Under the pieces are notes generated by a model, which was given only the letters and a program-made list of their open reading frames with translations, searched no databases and was not told the DNA's origin. Made by a program: the position numbers and the translations under genes. This document shows positions 42,487-50,787 of a DNA stretch of 64,000 nt, one piece after another. Each line of letters opens with the position of its first letter. Within the stretch, counting starts at the first letter, position 1. Source of the DNA: Sciscionella marina DSM 45152 (lineage in GTDB: Bacteria > Actinomycetota > Actinomycetes > Mycobacteriales > Pseudonocardiaceae); contig NZ_KB905381.1 of the NCBI RefSeq assembly GCF_000379465.1, forward strand, positions 62,001 to 126,000, given 5' to 3'.

Positions 42487-43410
42487 ATGGCTGAATTCAC
42501 TTTGACACAGCTGCGCTATTTCGTTGCCGCCGCGTCGACCGGGAGCATGACAGCGGCCGCCATCGACCTGCGGATCGCACAGTCCGCGGTATCGACGGCG
42601 GTCGGCGGGTTGGAACGGTCACTGGGCGTCCAGCTGTTCATCCGCCAGCATGCCCGGGGGCTGAGCTTGACCGGCGCGGGCCACCGACTGCACGTCGCCG
42701 CGCAGGAGCTGCTCGGGCTCGCAGCCGGTCTGGAGGAGACCGCGAGAGGTCTTGCAGTCGCTGCGACCGGCGACATCGCCTTCGGTTGCTTCGTCACACT
42801 CGCACCGTTCGTGATGCCCCAGATCCTGCGGTGGTGCGCCGAACGACACCCGCGGCTGAATCTGAACGCACGCGAACTCGACACTCCCGAGATCACGGCC
42901 GAGTTGCAGGAGGGGCGGATCGAGATCGCTCTGATGTATGACCTCGCACTTGGCACGGGCATCGAACGACACCGGATCGGCTCTGTACCGCCCTACGTCA
43001 TCGTCGCGCCGGACCACCGGCTGGCCAAGGCGCCGGGCATCCACCTGTCCGAGCTGCAGGACGAATCGATGGTCATGCTCGACATCCCGCACAGCGCCGA
43101 GTATTTCGCGGGCCTCATGCGCGCAGCCGGGGTCCAACCGAAGGTTCAGCATCGCAGCACAAGCTACGAAACCGTGCGCAGTCTAGTCGCCCAAGGGCTC
43201 GGCTACGCTGTCCTCAATCAGAGACCCACGTTCGCCACGACCTACAGCGGCGAGTCGGTCGTCTCGTTGCCGCTGTTCGACAATGTCGCCGACCTGCCCA
43301 TCGTGCTCGCCCGGATCGCGCACACCCGACCGACCGGACGAGCACAGGCGGTCGCCCAGGCCTGCGCGGCAGTACTACCCGGCGGCGACGGAACTATTTC
43401 CATCGGTTGA
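42487..43410 (+). CDS. LysR-family transcriptional regulator, 307 aa
   Basis: HTH at ~6-65 (FTLTQLRYFVAAASTGSMTAAAIDLRIAQSAVSTAVGGLERSLGVQLFIR), then the periplasmic-binding-protein-like effector domain (GCFVTLAPFVMPQILRWCAERHPRLNLNARELDTPEITAELQEGRIEIALMYD). GGGGAGG lies 11 bases before the ATG. It reads in the same direction as the one-carbon operon, so it is probably co-transcribed. Together with PucR upstream, two regulators may control the cluster. Confidence 0.93.
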   Translation: MAEFTLTQLRYFVAAASTGSMTAAAIDLRIAQSAVSTAVGGLERSLGVQLFIRQHARGLSLTGAGHRLHVAAQELLGLAAGLEETARGLAVAATGDIAFGCFVTLAPFVMPQILRWCAERHPRLNLNARELDTPEITAELQEGRIEIALMYDLALGTGIERHRIGSVPPYVIVAPDHRLAKAPGIHLSELQDESMVMLDIPHSAEYFAGLMRAAGVQPKVQHRSTSYETVRSLVAQGLGYAVLNQRPTFATTYSGESVVSLPLFDNVADLPIVLARIAHTRPTGRAQAVAQACAAVLPGGDGTISIG

Positions 43411-43872
43411 GCCACCCAGGCACCGGTGGAACAGGTATTTCCCCGGCGATGCAGGTTTTCGGAACACGCACGAGGTCAGGGCTGAAACCCGGTCGTGATC
43501 CTCACCGACACCAACCAGCCTGTGCGGCAGATTCGTCAGCACGGTAGGCAGCCTTCTCTGGCCGCTGAGATGGTGATGATGGACCTCCCCCGAAACCGTG
43601 GAGGGTTTGGTGTGCCCCGAGGGTCGTGGAGTCGGTGATTTGTCGCGGCAGGTTGGGTTATAGCGATCATCGCTACGGCGCATCAGTAGAACGGATGCAC
43701 CACGGTTCTGTCGGCAGCAGAAGCAACTGCCGTCGGCGAGTCGCTCGACAGTCTCCTCGCGAAGCTCGGCCTTGTCTTGTCGAGCTTCCAGTGTCGAGCG
43801 TCGATGTGCGCGTTCGATGCGGCACATCAGGGCACCTGGGTAGCTCGCGTCGGTAAACGGCTTTGAGCACAC
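43411..43872. other. About 460 bp without a recognisable gene
   Basis: Between the LysR gene and the palindromic promoter. Open frames on either strand are short, without a plausible start, and show no domain. GACCTCC at 43582-43588 pairs imperfectly with GGAGGG at 43602-43607. No IS ends or RNA gene recognised. Confidence 0.45.
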
Positions 43873-43900
43873 TTGACCAATACACGACGTCGTGTATTGT
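43873..43900 (+). promoter_or_regulatory. Leaderless promoter of the hydrolase/ligase operon
   Basis: TTGACC (43873-43878), 16-base spacer, TATTGT (43895-43900); ATG of the hydrolase at 43908, seven bases after the -10. Transcription would therefore begin at or next to the start codon, and no ribosome-binding site is visible. The spacer is filled by a 22-bp palindrome. Confidence 0.65.
43878..43899. promoter_or_regulatory. Perfect 22-bp palindromic operator
   Basis: Half-site CAATACACGAC (43878-43888) followed directly by its exact complement GTCGTGTATTG (43889-43899), no spacer. It covers the spacer and -10 of the promoter, the best place for a repressor. The TetR gene at the end of the same operon (48.4 kb) is the likely binder. 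No second copy was seen in the window. Confidence 0.75.
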
Positions 43901-43907
43901 TTTTTGC

Positions 43908-44813
43908 ATGCCGCTCGATCAAGCTGCCGCCGCCTTCATTGAGAACGCCGCCAGCAAACCGTCGAAGCCGTTGTCAGAGACCTCGGTGGCGCAGATGCGT
44001 GAGTCGGTCGATGCGTTGATCCCGCTCGGGTTCGAGCGGGAGGAGGTCCATGCCGTCGAGGACTGGGTGGTCGACGGTGTCGCAGTGCGTAGCTATGTTC
44101 CCGGTGCCCAGTCGTTGGGGAACGTGGTCTATCTGCATGGCGGTTCGTTCACCCGATGTGGACTGCATACCCATGACACCCTGTGTCGCCGGCTGGCCAA
44201 TCGCTCTGGTTGCACCGTCGTCGCGGTCGAGTTCTCTCTTGCTCCCGAGGCGACCTACCCGCGCCAGCTGGATGAAGTCGCCGGCGTTGTGGCGGCTGTT
44301 TCGCGCTCCGAGCCCGGGCAGAAGCTGTTTGTGGCCGGGGAGTCCAGCGGTGGCTGTCTCGCCGCCGCGACGACGCTGCGGGCGCATGACCGAGGCACTG
44401 TACGCGTGGACGGTCTGATGTTGCTGTTGCCCGTGCTGGACCGAGATTCTGGGACGCCGTCGCGGCATGCGCTGAATAAAGACTACCTGCTCACCGATGA
44501 ACAGATGGACTGGATGTTCGAGCAGTACGCCCCGAACGTCGGAGACGACGATCCGCTGGTGTTTCCGTTTCGGGCACCTGCCCTGCACGGGTTCCCACCC
44601 ACCGTCGTAGTCACCGCCGAGTTCGATCCGCTGCGCGATGAGGGGCGGGTGTTCGCCGAACGTATCCGGGCGGCGGGCGGCCATGCCGAGTATGTGTGCG
44701 TTCCCGGCATCATCCACCACGCGCCGCTAGTGCCGAAGCAGATTCCCGCGGGCGCGCGTGTGGTCGACGACGCCGGCGAGCTGCTTCGTGAACTCGCGAG
44801 TTCAACGCGGTGA
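43908..44813 (+). CDS. HSL-family alpha/beta hydrolase, 301 aa
   Basis: Esterase of the hormone-sensitive-lipase type. Oxyanion HGGS (YLHGGSFTRCG; third Gly to Ser), elbow GESSGG with Ser ~147, acid in VTAEFDPLRDEG, His in GIIHHAPL. VAVEFSLAPEATYPRQLDEV matches the family. ATG at 43908; an upstream GTG/ATG frame at 43863 would cross the operator. First gene of an operon with an acyl-CoA ligase, amidohydrolase, MIP18 and Dabb genes. It likely frees a carboxylic acid that the ligase then activates. Confidence 0.92.
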   Translation: MPLDQAAAAFIENAASKPSKPLSETSVAQMRESVDALIPLGFEREEVHAVEDWVVDGVAVRSYVPGAQSLGNVVYLHGGSFTRCGLHTHDTLCRRLANRSGCTVVAVEFSLAPEATYPRQLDEVAGVVAAVSRSEPGQKLFVAGESSGGCLAAATTLRAHDRGTVRVDGLMLLLPVLDRDSGTPSRHALNKDYLLTDEQMDWMFEQYAPNVGDDDPLVFPFRAPALHGFPPTVVVTAEFDPLRDEGRVFAERIRAAGGHAEYVCVPGIIHHAPLVPKQIPAGARVVDDAGELLRELASSTR

Positions 44814-44858
44814 CCCGAGCGCGTTCCATTCCCGCCAAGAAGACGACGAGGTCCTCGG

Positions 44859-46418
44859 ATGATGCTCATTGACTATATCGATCGTGGGGCGGATACGGCT
44901 CCTGATGCTCCGTGTCTGCTCGACCCGGATGGATCGACTGCCATGACCCATGCGCAGTTCCGTGTTCTGACCCATCGCATCGCCGGCGCCCTCATCCGCG
45001 ATGGTGTTCGGCCCGGCGACCGCATCGGCGTTCTGAGTAGCAACCATGCGTTGACGTTCGCGTTGGTGATCGGGATCCTGCGTGCGGGGGCAGTATGGAC
45101 CGCGATCAACGTCACCTCCGGATCGGCTGATCAGGCTGATTTTCTCGGTATGGTCGGATGCCGGCGGATAATCTGCCATCGGGATTTCGCTGGCCGAGCC
45201 GCCGAACTCGAGCAGCGGATTGTGATCCGCGACCCGGCACTGGTGTTCGGCCCGGAGCGCGACGGTGGGCTGGCCTTCACCGAATGGCTTGCGTCGCAGG
45301 ACTTCCGCGCACCGGAACCGGCCTTTGAACCCGAGCGCGTGGCCATGCTGCTCCCGACCGGCGGTACAACGGGGCGATCGAAGGCAGTACCCATCACCGA
45401 CCGCCAAATCCATCTCATGTGCCTGGCGTTCCAGATCCATCTCCGCGAACCCGCGCCACCCCGGTACATCTGCGCCACGCCGATGACTCATGCCGCCGGG
45501 CTGGTGTGCCTACCGGTGCTCGCGCAGGGCGGCGCGGTGATCGTGCACAACGGTGTGCTGCCCGAACAGGTTCTCGGATCGATCGAACGAAACCGGGCCT
45601 CGGCGATCTTTCTTCCACCGACCGCGTTATACAAGCTGCTCGCCACCCCGGGTGTTCGTGAGTACGATTACTCCTCGCTACAGCAGCTCCTGATCGCGGG
45701 TGCTCCACTGGCACCCGAGCGGCTCGCCGAGGCGGTCGAGGTGTTCGGACCGGTGCTGACTCAGACCTTCGGGCAAGCAGAGGCCCCGCTGATCTGCACC
45801 GTCCACGAGGCATCGGAGGTGGCTGCCGCCGCTGCAGATCCATCGCTTGGTCATCGTCTGGCCTCGTGTGGCAGACCATCGGCGATCGCCCGGGTCGAGA
45901 TCATGGACGACGACGGCAATCTGCTCGGGCCCCGACACAGCGGCGAGATCGTCGTGCGATCCGAGCTGGTTTTCGATGGTTACTGGCAGGACCCGGCGGC
46001 GACGGCGTCGACCCGCAGGCCGGGGGGATGGTACGGGACCGGCGATGTCGGTGTCCGTGACGACGAGGGATTCGTCTACATCGTCGATCGCAAGAAGGAC
46101 ATGATCATCACCGGCGGGTTCAATGTGTTCCCGTCCGAGGTAGAGGCTTACCTGCACACGTTTCCGGCAGTGGACGACTGCGCCGTCATCGGCCTGCCCG
46201 ACCCGAAATGGGGGGAGACCGTCACCGCGGTGATCGAAACCAAGCCTGGCTCGCACCTCGACGAACAGGCACTCATCGAGGCTTGCAAAGCGCATCTGGG
46301 TCCGGTGAAGGCCCCGAAAAACATCATCGTGCGCGATCTTCCGCGCTCAGGCGTCGGCAAGGTGCTCAAGCGCGAGCTGCGCGAGGAGTACTGGGCGACG
46401 AGCACGCGCCGGATCTGA
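44859..46418 (+). CDS. AMP-dependent acyl-CoA synthetase/ligase, 519 aa
   Basis: ANL-superfamily ligase. The P-loop is LLPTGGTTGRSKAVP (~165-180; the usual TSGTTG is TGGTTG). YATTP-like ICATPMTHAAG, GQAEAPLICT, the YGTGDVGVRDDEGFVYIVDRKKDMI hinge, and GGFNVFPSEVEAYL follow. The C-terminal catalytic Lys is in RSGVGKVLKREL. Start at 44859 or the adjacent Met at 44862. Medium-chain or aromatic acid substrates are typical; the acid could come from the hydrolase ahead. 45 bp after the hydrolase gene. Confidence 0.93.
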   Translation: MMLIDYIDRGADTAPDAPCLLDPDGSTAMTHAQFRVLTHRIAGALIRDGVRPGDRIGVLSSNHALTFALVIGILRAGAVWTAINVTSGSADQADFLGMVGCRRIICHRDFAGRAAELEQRIVIRDPALVFGPERDGGLAFTEWLASQDFRAPEPAFEPERVAMLLPTGGTTGRSKAVPITDRQIHLMCLAFQIHLREPAPPRYICATPMTHAAGLVCLPVLAQGGAVIVHNGVLPEQVLGSIERNRASAIFLPPTALYKLLATPGVREYDYSSLQQLLIAGAPLAPERLAEAVEVFGPVLTQTFGQAEAPLICTVHEASEVAAAAADPSLGHRLASCGRPSAIARVEIMDDDGNLLGPRHSGEIVVRSELVFDGYWQDPAATASTRRPGGWYGTGDVGVRDDEGFVYIVDRKKDMIITGGFNVFPSEVEAYLHTFPAVDDCAVIGLPDPKWGETVTAVIETKPGSHLDEQALIEACKAHLGPVKAPKNIIVRDLPRSGVGKVLKRELREEYWATSTRRI

Positions 46419-46483
46419 TCCGACTCCCGAGACAAGTCCTCGTGCCGTCTCGTCCGACGGTAAACAACCACCATAGGAGGTCA

Positions 46484-47578
46484 ATGATGATCGACGACTA
46501 TTTCGTGATCAATGCAGTCGCGCATGCCTATAACCTCGAACCGGCCAACGTCCGAAACCGATCGGGACAGCTGCTTTCCGACATGCTCTGGGGCCTCCAT
46601 GAGTCGTGGTCGCCCCCACACGCGCGGATGACATTCGAGGAGTTCACCTCGGACTGGACTGTTGACGCCCTGGCACAAGCCCTTTTCGTGGAGTCCGATG
46701 TCGACATCGCCTCGACGCACACCCTCCGACTCGACTCCTACCTCGACGACGGATTAGCAGCCAGGGAGAAGACCGTCGAGGCGGCGACCAAGTACCCGGA
46801 ACGATTCATCGCCTATGTCGGAGTAGACCCGACTGCGGGGCTCGACACGTGCCTGCGTGACCTGGACGAGCAGATGGCCGAATTACCACAGGCCGTCGGC
46901 TTGAAGATGTATCCGGCTCAAGTCGAGCCGAACCGATCGTGGCGCCTCGATGACCCGGACCTCGCTTTCCCCATCATCGAGCGGGCAATCGAACACGGCC
47001 TGAAGACAGTCGCCATCCACAAGGCGGCCCCGCTGGGGCCGGTGCCGATGAACCCGTACCAGATCGATGACGTGGACGGGGCCGCCGGACGTTACCCGGA
47101 GATGAACTTCGAAATCATCCATGCGGGACTGGCCTTCACTCGGGAGACCTCTCTGGCACTGGCCCGTTTTCCCAATGTGTACGCCAATCTCGAGGTCACG
47201 AGCTTGCTTCTACTCAAGGCGCCACAGCGGTTCGAGGACGTCCTGGCCGACTTCATTCTCTGGGGCGGACCCGACAAGATCCTCTTCTCCGACGGAGCGA
47301 TGTTCGCCCACACTCAACCTTTCCTCGAAGCGTTCACGAAATTCCAGTTCTCCGAGAAAACCTGCGAAGGTATGGGCGTCGAACTGCTCACGCGCGAGGA
47401 CAAAGCCAAGATCCTCGGGCTGAACTACGCTCGTGTAGTCGATCTCGATGTCGAGGCCGCCAAGGCAAAGATCGCCGAGGACCAGTTCTCCATGGTTCGG
47501 CGCACGGCACCACGCCCGGAACCGTATGCGGCCTGGAAAAAGGAATTCGCCACCGACCCAGCCGGGTTTCGGCGATGA
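46484..47578 (+). CDS. Amidohydrolase-2-fold protein with altered metal motif, 364 aa
   Basis: TIM-barrel protein of the ACMSD-like amidohydrolase group. Typical pieces: ATKYPERFIAYVGVDPTAG, VGLKMYPAQ, TVAIHKAAPLG, MNFEIIHAGLAF, FPNVYANLEVTS, KILFSDGAMF and KAKILGLNYARVVDL. The N-terminal DxHxH is NAVAH (INAVAHAY), so two ligands are lost. RBS AGGAGG before ATG. The pair amidohydrolase-2 plus MIP18/DUF59 protein also occurs, from memory, after propane/acetone monooxygenase genes (prm/mim clusters), where the amidohydrolase is needed for activity. No monooxygenase is nearby. Stop overlaps the MIP18 start. Confidence 0.85.
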   Translation: MMIDDYFVINAVAHAYNLEPANVRNRSGQLLSDMLWGLHESWSPPHARMTFEEFTSDWTVDALAQALFVESDVDIASTHTLRLDSYLDDGLAAREKTVEAATKYPERFIAYVGVDPTAGLDTCLRDLDEQMAELPQAVGLKMYPAQVEPNRSWRLDDPDLAFPIIERAIEHGLKTVAIHKAAPLGPVPMNPYQIDDVDGAAGRYPEMNFEIIHAGLAFTRETSLALARFPNVYANLEVTSLLLLKAPQRFEDVLADFILWGGPDKILFSDGAMFAHTQPFLEAFTKFQFSEKTCEGMGVELLTREDKAKILGLNYARVVDLDVEAAKAKIAEDQFSMVRRTAPRPEPYAAWKKEFATDPAGFRR

Positions 47579-47985
47579 ACCCGACGCGGAGTGACCCCAC
47601 GGTAAGCGAGGATTTCCGCACCGCGATCGAGAACGCGATCGCCAAGGTCGACGACCCGTGTAGCATCGCGGCCAACGCGCCGATGAGCGTGCTCGATCTG
47701 GGACTAGTCAGGGAATGGCACCTCGACAGCGAAGGCGCGGTCATCGTCACCGTAAGTCCCACGGCACCCTCCTGCGTACTCATGGCCTCCATCGCCGAGG
47801 GAATCGAAGCTCGCATCGCTGAGGTCGAGGGAGTCCACGCTGTTCGCGTGGAGATCGACACCGTCACGATGTGGACCCCCGACCTGATGACCGAAACCGG
47901 CAGACAGACGCTGGAGGAGCGCCGGTCTACCTCCCTGATCAGTGTTCCCATCTACCCTCGCCAATGGGAGCACAAGCTCGAGTGA
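47575..47985 (+). CDS. MIP18/PaaD-family (DUF59) protein, 136 aa
   Basis: Small protein of the metal-sulfur-cluster assembly family. MSVLDLGLVREWHLDSEGAVIVTVSPTAPSCVLMASIAEGIEARIAEVEGVHAVRVEIDT carries the family core, with the Cys of TAPSC in its usual place and DLGLVR before it. The C-terminal extension ends PIYPRQWEHKLE. Such proteins help mature Fe-S or di-iron enzymes. ATGA overlap with the amidohydrolase gene; the next gene starts 71 bp later. Confidence 0.88.
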   Translation: MNPTRSDPTVSEDFRTAIENAIAKVDDPCSIAANAPMSVLDLGLVREWHLDSEGAVIVTVSPTAPSCVLMASIAEGIEARIAEVEGVHAVRVEIDTVTMWTPDLMTETGRQTLEERRSTSLISVPIYPRQWEHKLE

Positions 47986-48055
47986 GGCGCGCGTAGACGG
48001 TGTTCGGCGGTGTGTTCAGGCGGCCGCCGAATCCGATCCGGACAAGGAGCTGTAC

Positions 48056-48367
48056 GTGATTCGCAATGTGGTACTTGGCGGACTGAAGGACGGAACCGAT
48101 TTCGCTGACCTGCAGAGAGGACTGCAGGCGCTGCGGGACCTGCGTGTGGACGGTGTTGAGCTGGAGCTCGTCACCGGAGCCGACCTTGGCTTACGCGCGG
48201 GAAACGCGGATTTCGTGATCATCGTCGACCTGGCCGACGAACAGGCCTACCGGGCATATGACGAAGACGGCGAGCACGATCGGATCCGCCGCGAGGTCTT
48301 CGAGCCTCTGTGCTCCTGGGTCGAGCGGGTCCAGATCCGGCTGCCGGAGGCCGCCGCCACTCAGTGA
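48056..48367 (+). CDS. Dabb-domain (stress-response A/B barrel) protein, 103 aa
   Basis: Dimeric alpha/beta-barrel fold. VIRNVVLGGLKDGTDFADLQRGLQALRDL is the first strand and helix, then VTGADLGLRAGNADFVIIVDLADEQAYRAYDEDGEHDRIRREVFEPLCSWV with the family YxxxxxH pattern. The GTG at 48056 has AAGGAG six bases upstream and begins right at the conserved strand; the frame is open upstream but outside the domain. Members include small cyclases and peroxide-related enzymes. Function in this operon unknown. Confidence 0.85.
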   Translation: MIRNVVLGGLKDGTDFADLQRGLQALRDLRVDGVELELVTGADLGLRAGNADFVIIVDLADEQAYRAYDEDGEHDRIRREVFEPLCSWVERVQIRLPEAAATQ

Positions 48368-48439
48368 GCGGATAGATCCGCACCGGCGAGGCGGGGCGTC
48401 AATGCGGCAAAGCGCCGGACCAGGCTAGAATCCACCTCG

Positions 48440-49132
48440 ATGTCAGAATCGTCGCGCGCCCACAATGCCACGAAGCGGAAGACCCGTACGGCGCGCCGGC
48501 GCGACGAACTCATCCTGGACGCACTCGAACAGCTACTCGTCGCAACCCCCTTACGAGACCTCGGTGTTGAGCAAATCGCCGAGGCAGCCGGGATCACCCG
48601 CACCCGCTTCTACCACTACTACAAGTCCAAGCACGAAGCATACGCCGCCTTGCTCACCCGGGTTCGCGACAAACTCCTCATCTTCTACGACACTGAGGAC
48701 TCCTGGTTTCAGCGCCCCGAATCCACCAGGCCCAGAGCCTCGATGAAGGCCACGATCCGTGCTGTGGTCGATTTCTGGCTCGAGCACGGAGCAGTGATGC
48801 GCGAAGGAGCAGACCTGTGGAACTCCGTCGCCGAAGCACGCAGCCTATGGCACGACGTGATCGCGCAACCGGTCGAAAGGATGACAAGAGCGATCGAACG
48901 GGAGCGGCAGCGAGGCATTGCGCCAGACGGGCCCGAAGCAGGCCAACTCGCGCACAACCTGATCTGGCACGGCGAACGCATGCTGTTCCTCAGCCTGATC
49001 GACGCGCCAGGAATGATGTCTGTCGACGACCTTGTCGAGTCAGCGACCACCGTTTGGATGCGCACCATCTATTTGGCCGACGACCCACCCACGTCCAAGG
49101 GGACTCGTGCGGGTCGGTCGTCTGATCGCTGA
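48440..49132 (+). CDS. TetR-family regulator (EthR-like), 230 aa
   Basis: Predicted repressor. HTH region: RRRDELILDALEQLLVATPLRDLGVEQIAEAAGITRTRFYHYYKSKHEAYAALL. The C-terminal domain (EGADLWNSVAEARSLWHDVIAQPVERMTRAIERE) resembles the EthR type. A TAGAAT box (48426-48431) lies 8 bases before the ATG, so it may have its own leaderless transcript. It is the last gene in the block and the best candidate to bind the 22-bp palindrome at 43.88 kb. Confidence 0.92.
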   Translation: MSESSRAHNATKRKTRTARRRDELILDALEQLLVATPLRDLGVEQIAEAAGITRTRFYHYYKSKHEAYAALLTRVRDKLLIFYDTEDSWFQRPESTRPRASMKATIRAVVDFWLEHGAVMREGADLWNSVAEARSLWHDVIAQPVERMTRAIERERQRGIAPDGPEAGQLAHNLIWHGERMLFLSLIDAPGMMSVDDLVESATTVWMRTIYLADDPPTSKGTRAGRSSDR

Positions 49133-50238
49133 TGTGGCACACTGCCTCGACTGGCAACTGATCGCGTAACGCCTCCAGCGCCGCAGGGAACTTCCTGGCA
49201 GTTTGACGCGTGAAGGGGCCGCATAGGTCAGCAGCGGGTCGCGGCAAATGAGTTCGACGGCTATGACGCGACTGTCGACCAAGCGGGCTCCACACGTTGG
49301 CATGTCCAGATACAACACGCCAGGCCGCGACCTCGGCCATCGGAAGTGTGGCCGCGAATGCCGCATCCCTACGGGGCGTCCAGCATGTGCCAGGTAACAA
49401 TAAGCGGCGCAGCGGTCGTAACGACCGTGTCGGCCGGGGTATACGGAACGGCAGCGGCGATCCTGGTCATAGAGGGCATCCGTCCTCCGAAAGTGACGAG
49501 CTCTCACAGCACACTGCGGACGCGGCGATCGGCGTGCCCTTTCTGCTTACTGCGTAACCCTTCCTCCAGGGTAACGATCTGAACATCGTCTGCACGGGTG
49601 TATTGATATCAGCAGAGTCTCAGCACGATTCAAACTCACCATTACACGACAGGGACACCTGTCCTGTCACGACTGGGAGCACCCGCTCGGACGCAAACAG
49701 CCGAGCTTGGCTCGGCTGTGCGAGAGAATTAGACCAACTATGCGGTACGAACCGCGATAAACGCTCTGTGTAGCGGAAAGTCGGTGCGTGTTTAGCGTGT
49801 GTGTCGGAGGCCGCAACCGATTCTGTGGTCACGATGGCCGCACGTCCTGGTGCCGGGTGGATTTCCCGCCCTCTCGGGTCTTGATGTCCATGTGCCCAAG
49901 CGAGAGCGCGGCAAGCAACAGGGCGGCGGTCCCGGCTCCGTAGAAGAAGCCGATTTTCTGGACGCTCCGGGCGACGGGTCCGGTGGGAATCGTCGCCGGC
50001 GACCGATCGGCAGTCCACAGCCTGCTCAGCGAGGGCACCGCGGCACACTGGGCCCACCGGGCTGGCTCGTTCAGCGCCACCTACGCCGCCGAAATCTCGC
50101 GACGGGCAGCGGGGCCGGTCCTGACAACCGGGATGAGCTGGCGGACGCCGGCTACGAATTCGAGCAACTAGCCAGCCTCTATCGGTAACCGTGGGATGGG
50201 TTCGGGTCCGGCCCCCGAGCCCGCGCACGATGATGTGG
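49133..50238. other. 1.1-kb stretch without a certain gene
   Basis: Mostly empty. On the minus strand 49829-50080 an 83-codon frame has one plausible membrane helix (IGFFYGAGTAALLLAALSLGH) followed by a polar tail; it may be a small membrane protein or the end of a broken one, but start and homology are lacking. Remaining frames look random. No IS ends or stable RNA recognised. A decayed boundary after the TetR gene is the simplest reading. Confidence 0.4.
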
Positions 50239-50709
50239 CTAGGTCTCCGGGCGGCCGGAGTCGTCCTTGTTTGTCATGCGGGTGTCGAGCTCGGCCGTCT
50301 GGTTGGCGTGGAGCGCGGTGTCGACGGTGTCCTCCAGTTGTGTCCGCAGGACGGGGCAGTCTCGAATGGGGTCGTCGCGGGGGCAGGTGAGCAGGTGTTC
50401 GAGGATGTGTTGTGCCGCGCGGAGCTGCTCTATCTGGTGGTGCATCACGCGGATGGACTCGGCCACGACGTGCCTGGACCCGCCGCTGGGCGGCTTGTCG
50501 GCGAGTGTGGCGGTGGTGTCCGCCAGGCTCATCATCCCGTCGTGGTGGAGCAGTTGGATGAGTGCGAGGCGGCGTAGCTCGTCACGGCCGTAAATGCGGA
50601 CGGTCCCACGTCGCCCAGCCGGGTGTAGCAGACCGACCTGGTCGTAGTAGCGCAGCGCGGAGACGGTGATACCGAAGTACCGCGCCACCTCGCTGATCGA
50701 GTAGTCCAC
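50239..50709 (-). CDS. MerR-family transcriptional regulator, 156 aa
   Basis: HTH at the N-terminus: YSISEVARYFGITVSALRYYDQVGLLHPAGRRGTVRIYGRDELRRLALIQLL, the classical MerR DNA-binding domain. The C-terminal part is a coiled helix plus HLLTCPRDDPIRDCPVLRTQLE. It has two cysteines there, not the four-cysteine [2Fe-2S] motif of SoxR. The GTG at 50709 begins the domain directly; the frame is open upstream but lies over the divergent promoter. A SoxR-box-like palindrome 20 bp from its start suggests self-control and control of the FAD monooxygenase. Confidence 0.9.
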   Translation of the reverse strand: MDYSISEVARYFGITVSALRYYDQVGLLHPAGRRGTVRIYGRDELRRLALIQLLHHDGMMSLADTTATLADKPPSGGSRHVVAESIRVMHHQIEQLRAAQHILEHLLTCPRDDPIRDCPVLRTQLEDTVDTALHANQTAELDTRMTNKDDSGRPET

Positions 50710-50729
50710 ATCACCATGGTCGCACGTTG

Positions 50730-50749
50730 CGCTCAAGTTCACTTGAGCG
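50730..50749. promoter_or_regulatory. MerR-type (SoxR-box-like) palindrome
   Basis: CGCTCAAGT-TC-ACTTGAGCG: 9-bp perfect arms with a 2-bp spacer. The core CTCAAGTT..ACTTGAG matches the SoxR consensus (CCTCAAGTTAACTTGAGG) almost exactly. It sits between the divergent MerR and FAD-monooxygenase genes, as expected for a MerR-type activator site. Confidence 0.75.
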
Positions 50750-50787
50750 AGCACGGTGGACACCCCGTGATCAGTGAGGAGAACACC

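Noticed and set aside
49829-50080. 83-codon minus-strand gene with one membrane helix
   Set aside because: No supported start or homology; mentioned only in the description of the gap.
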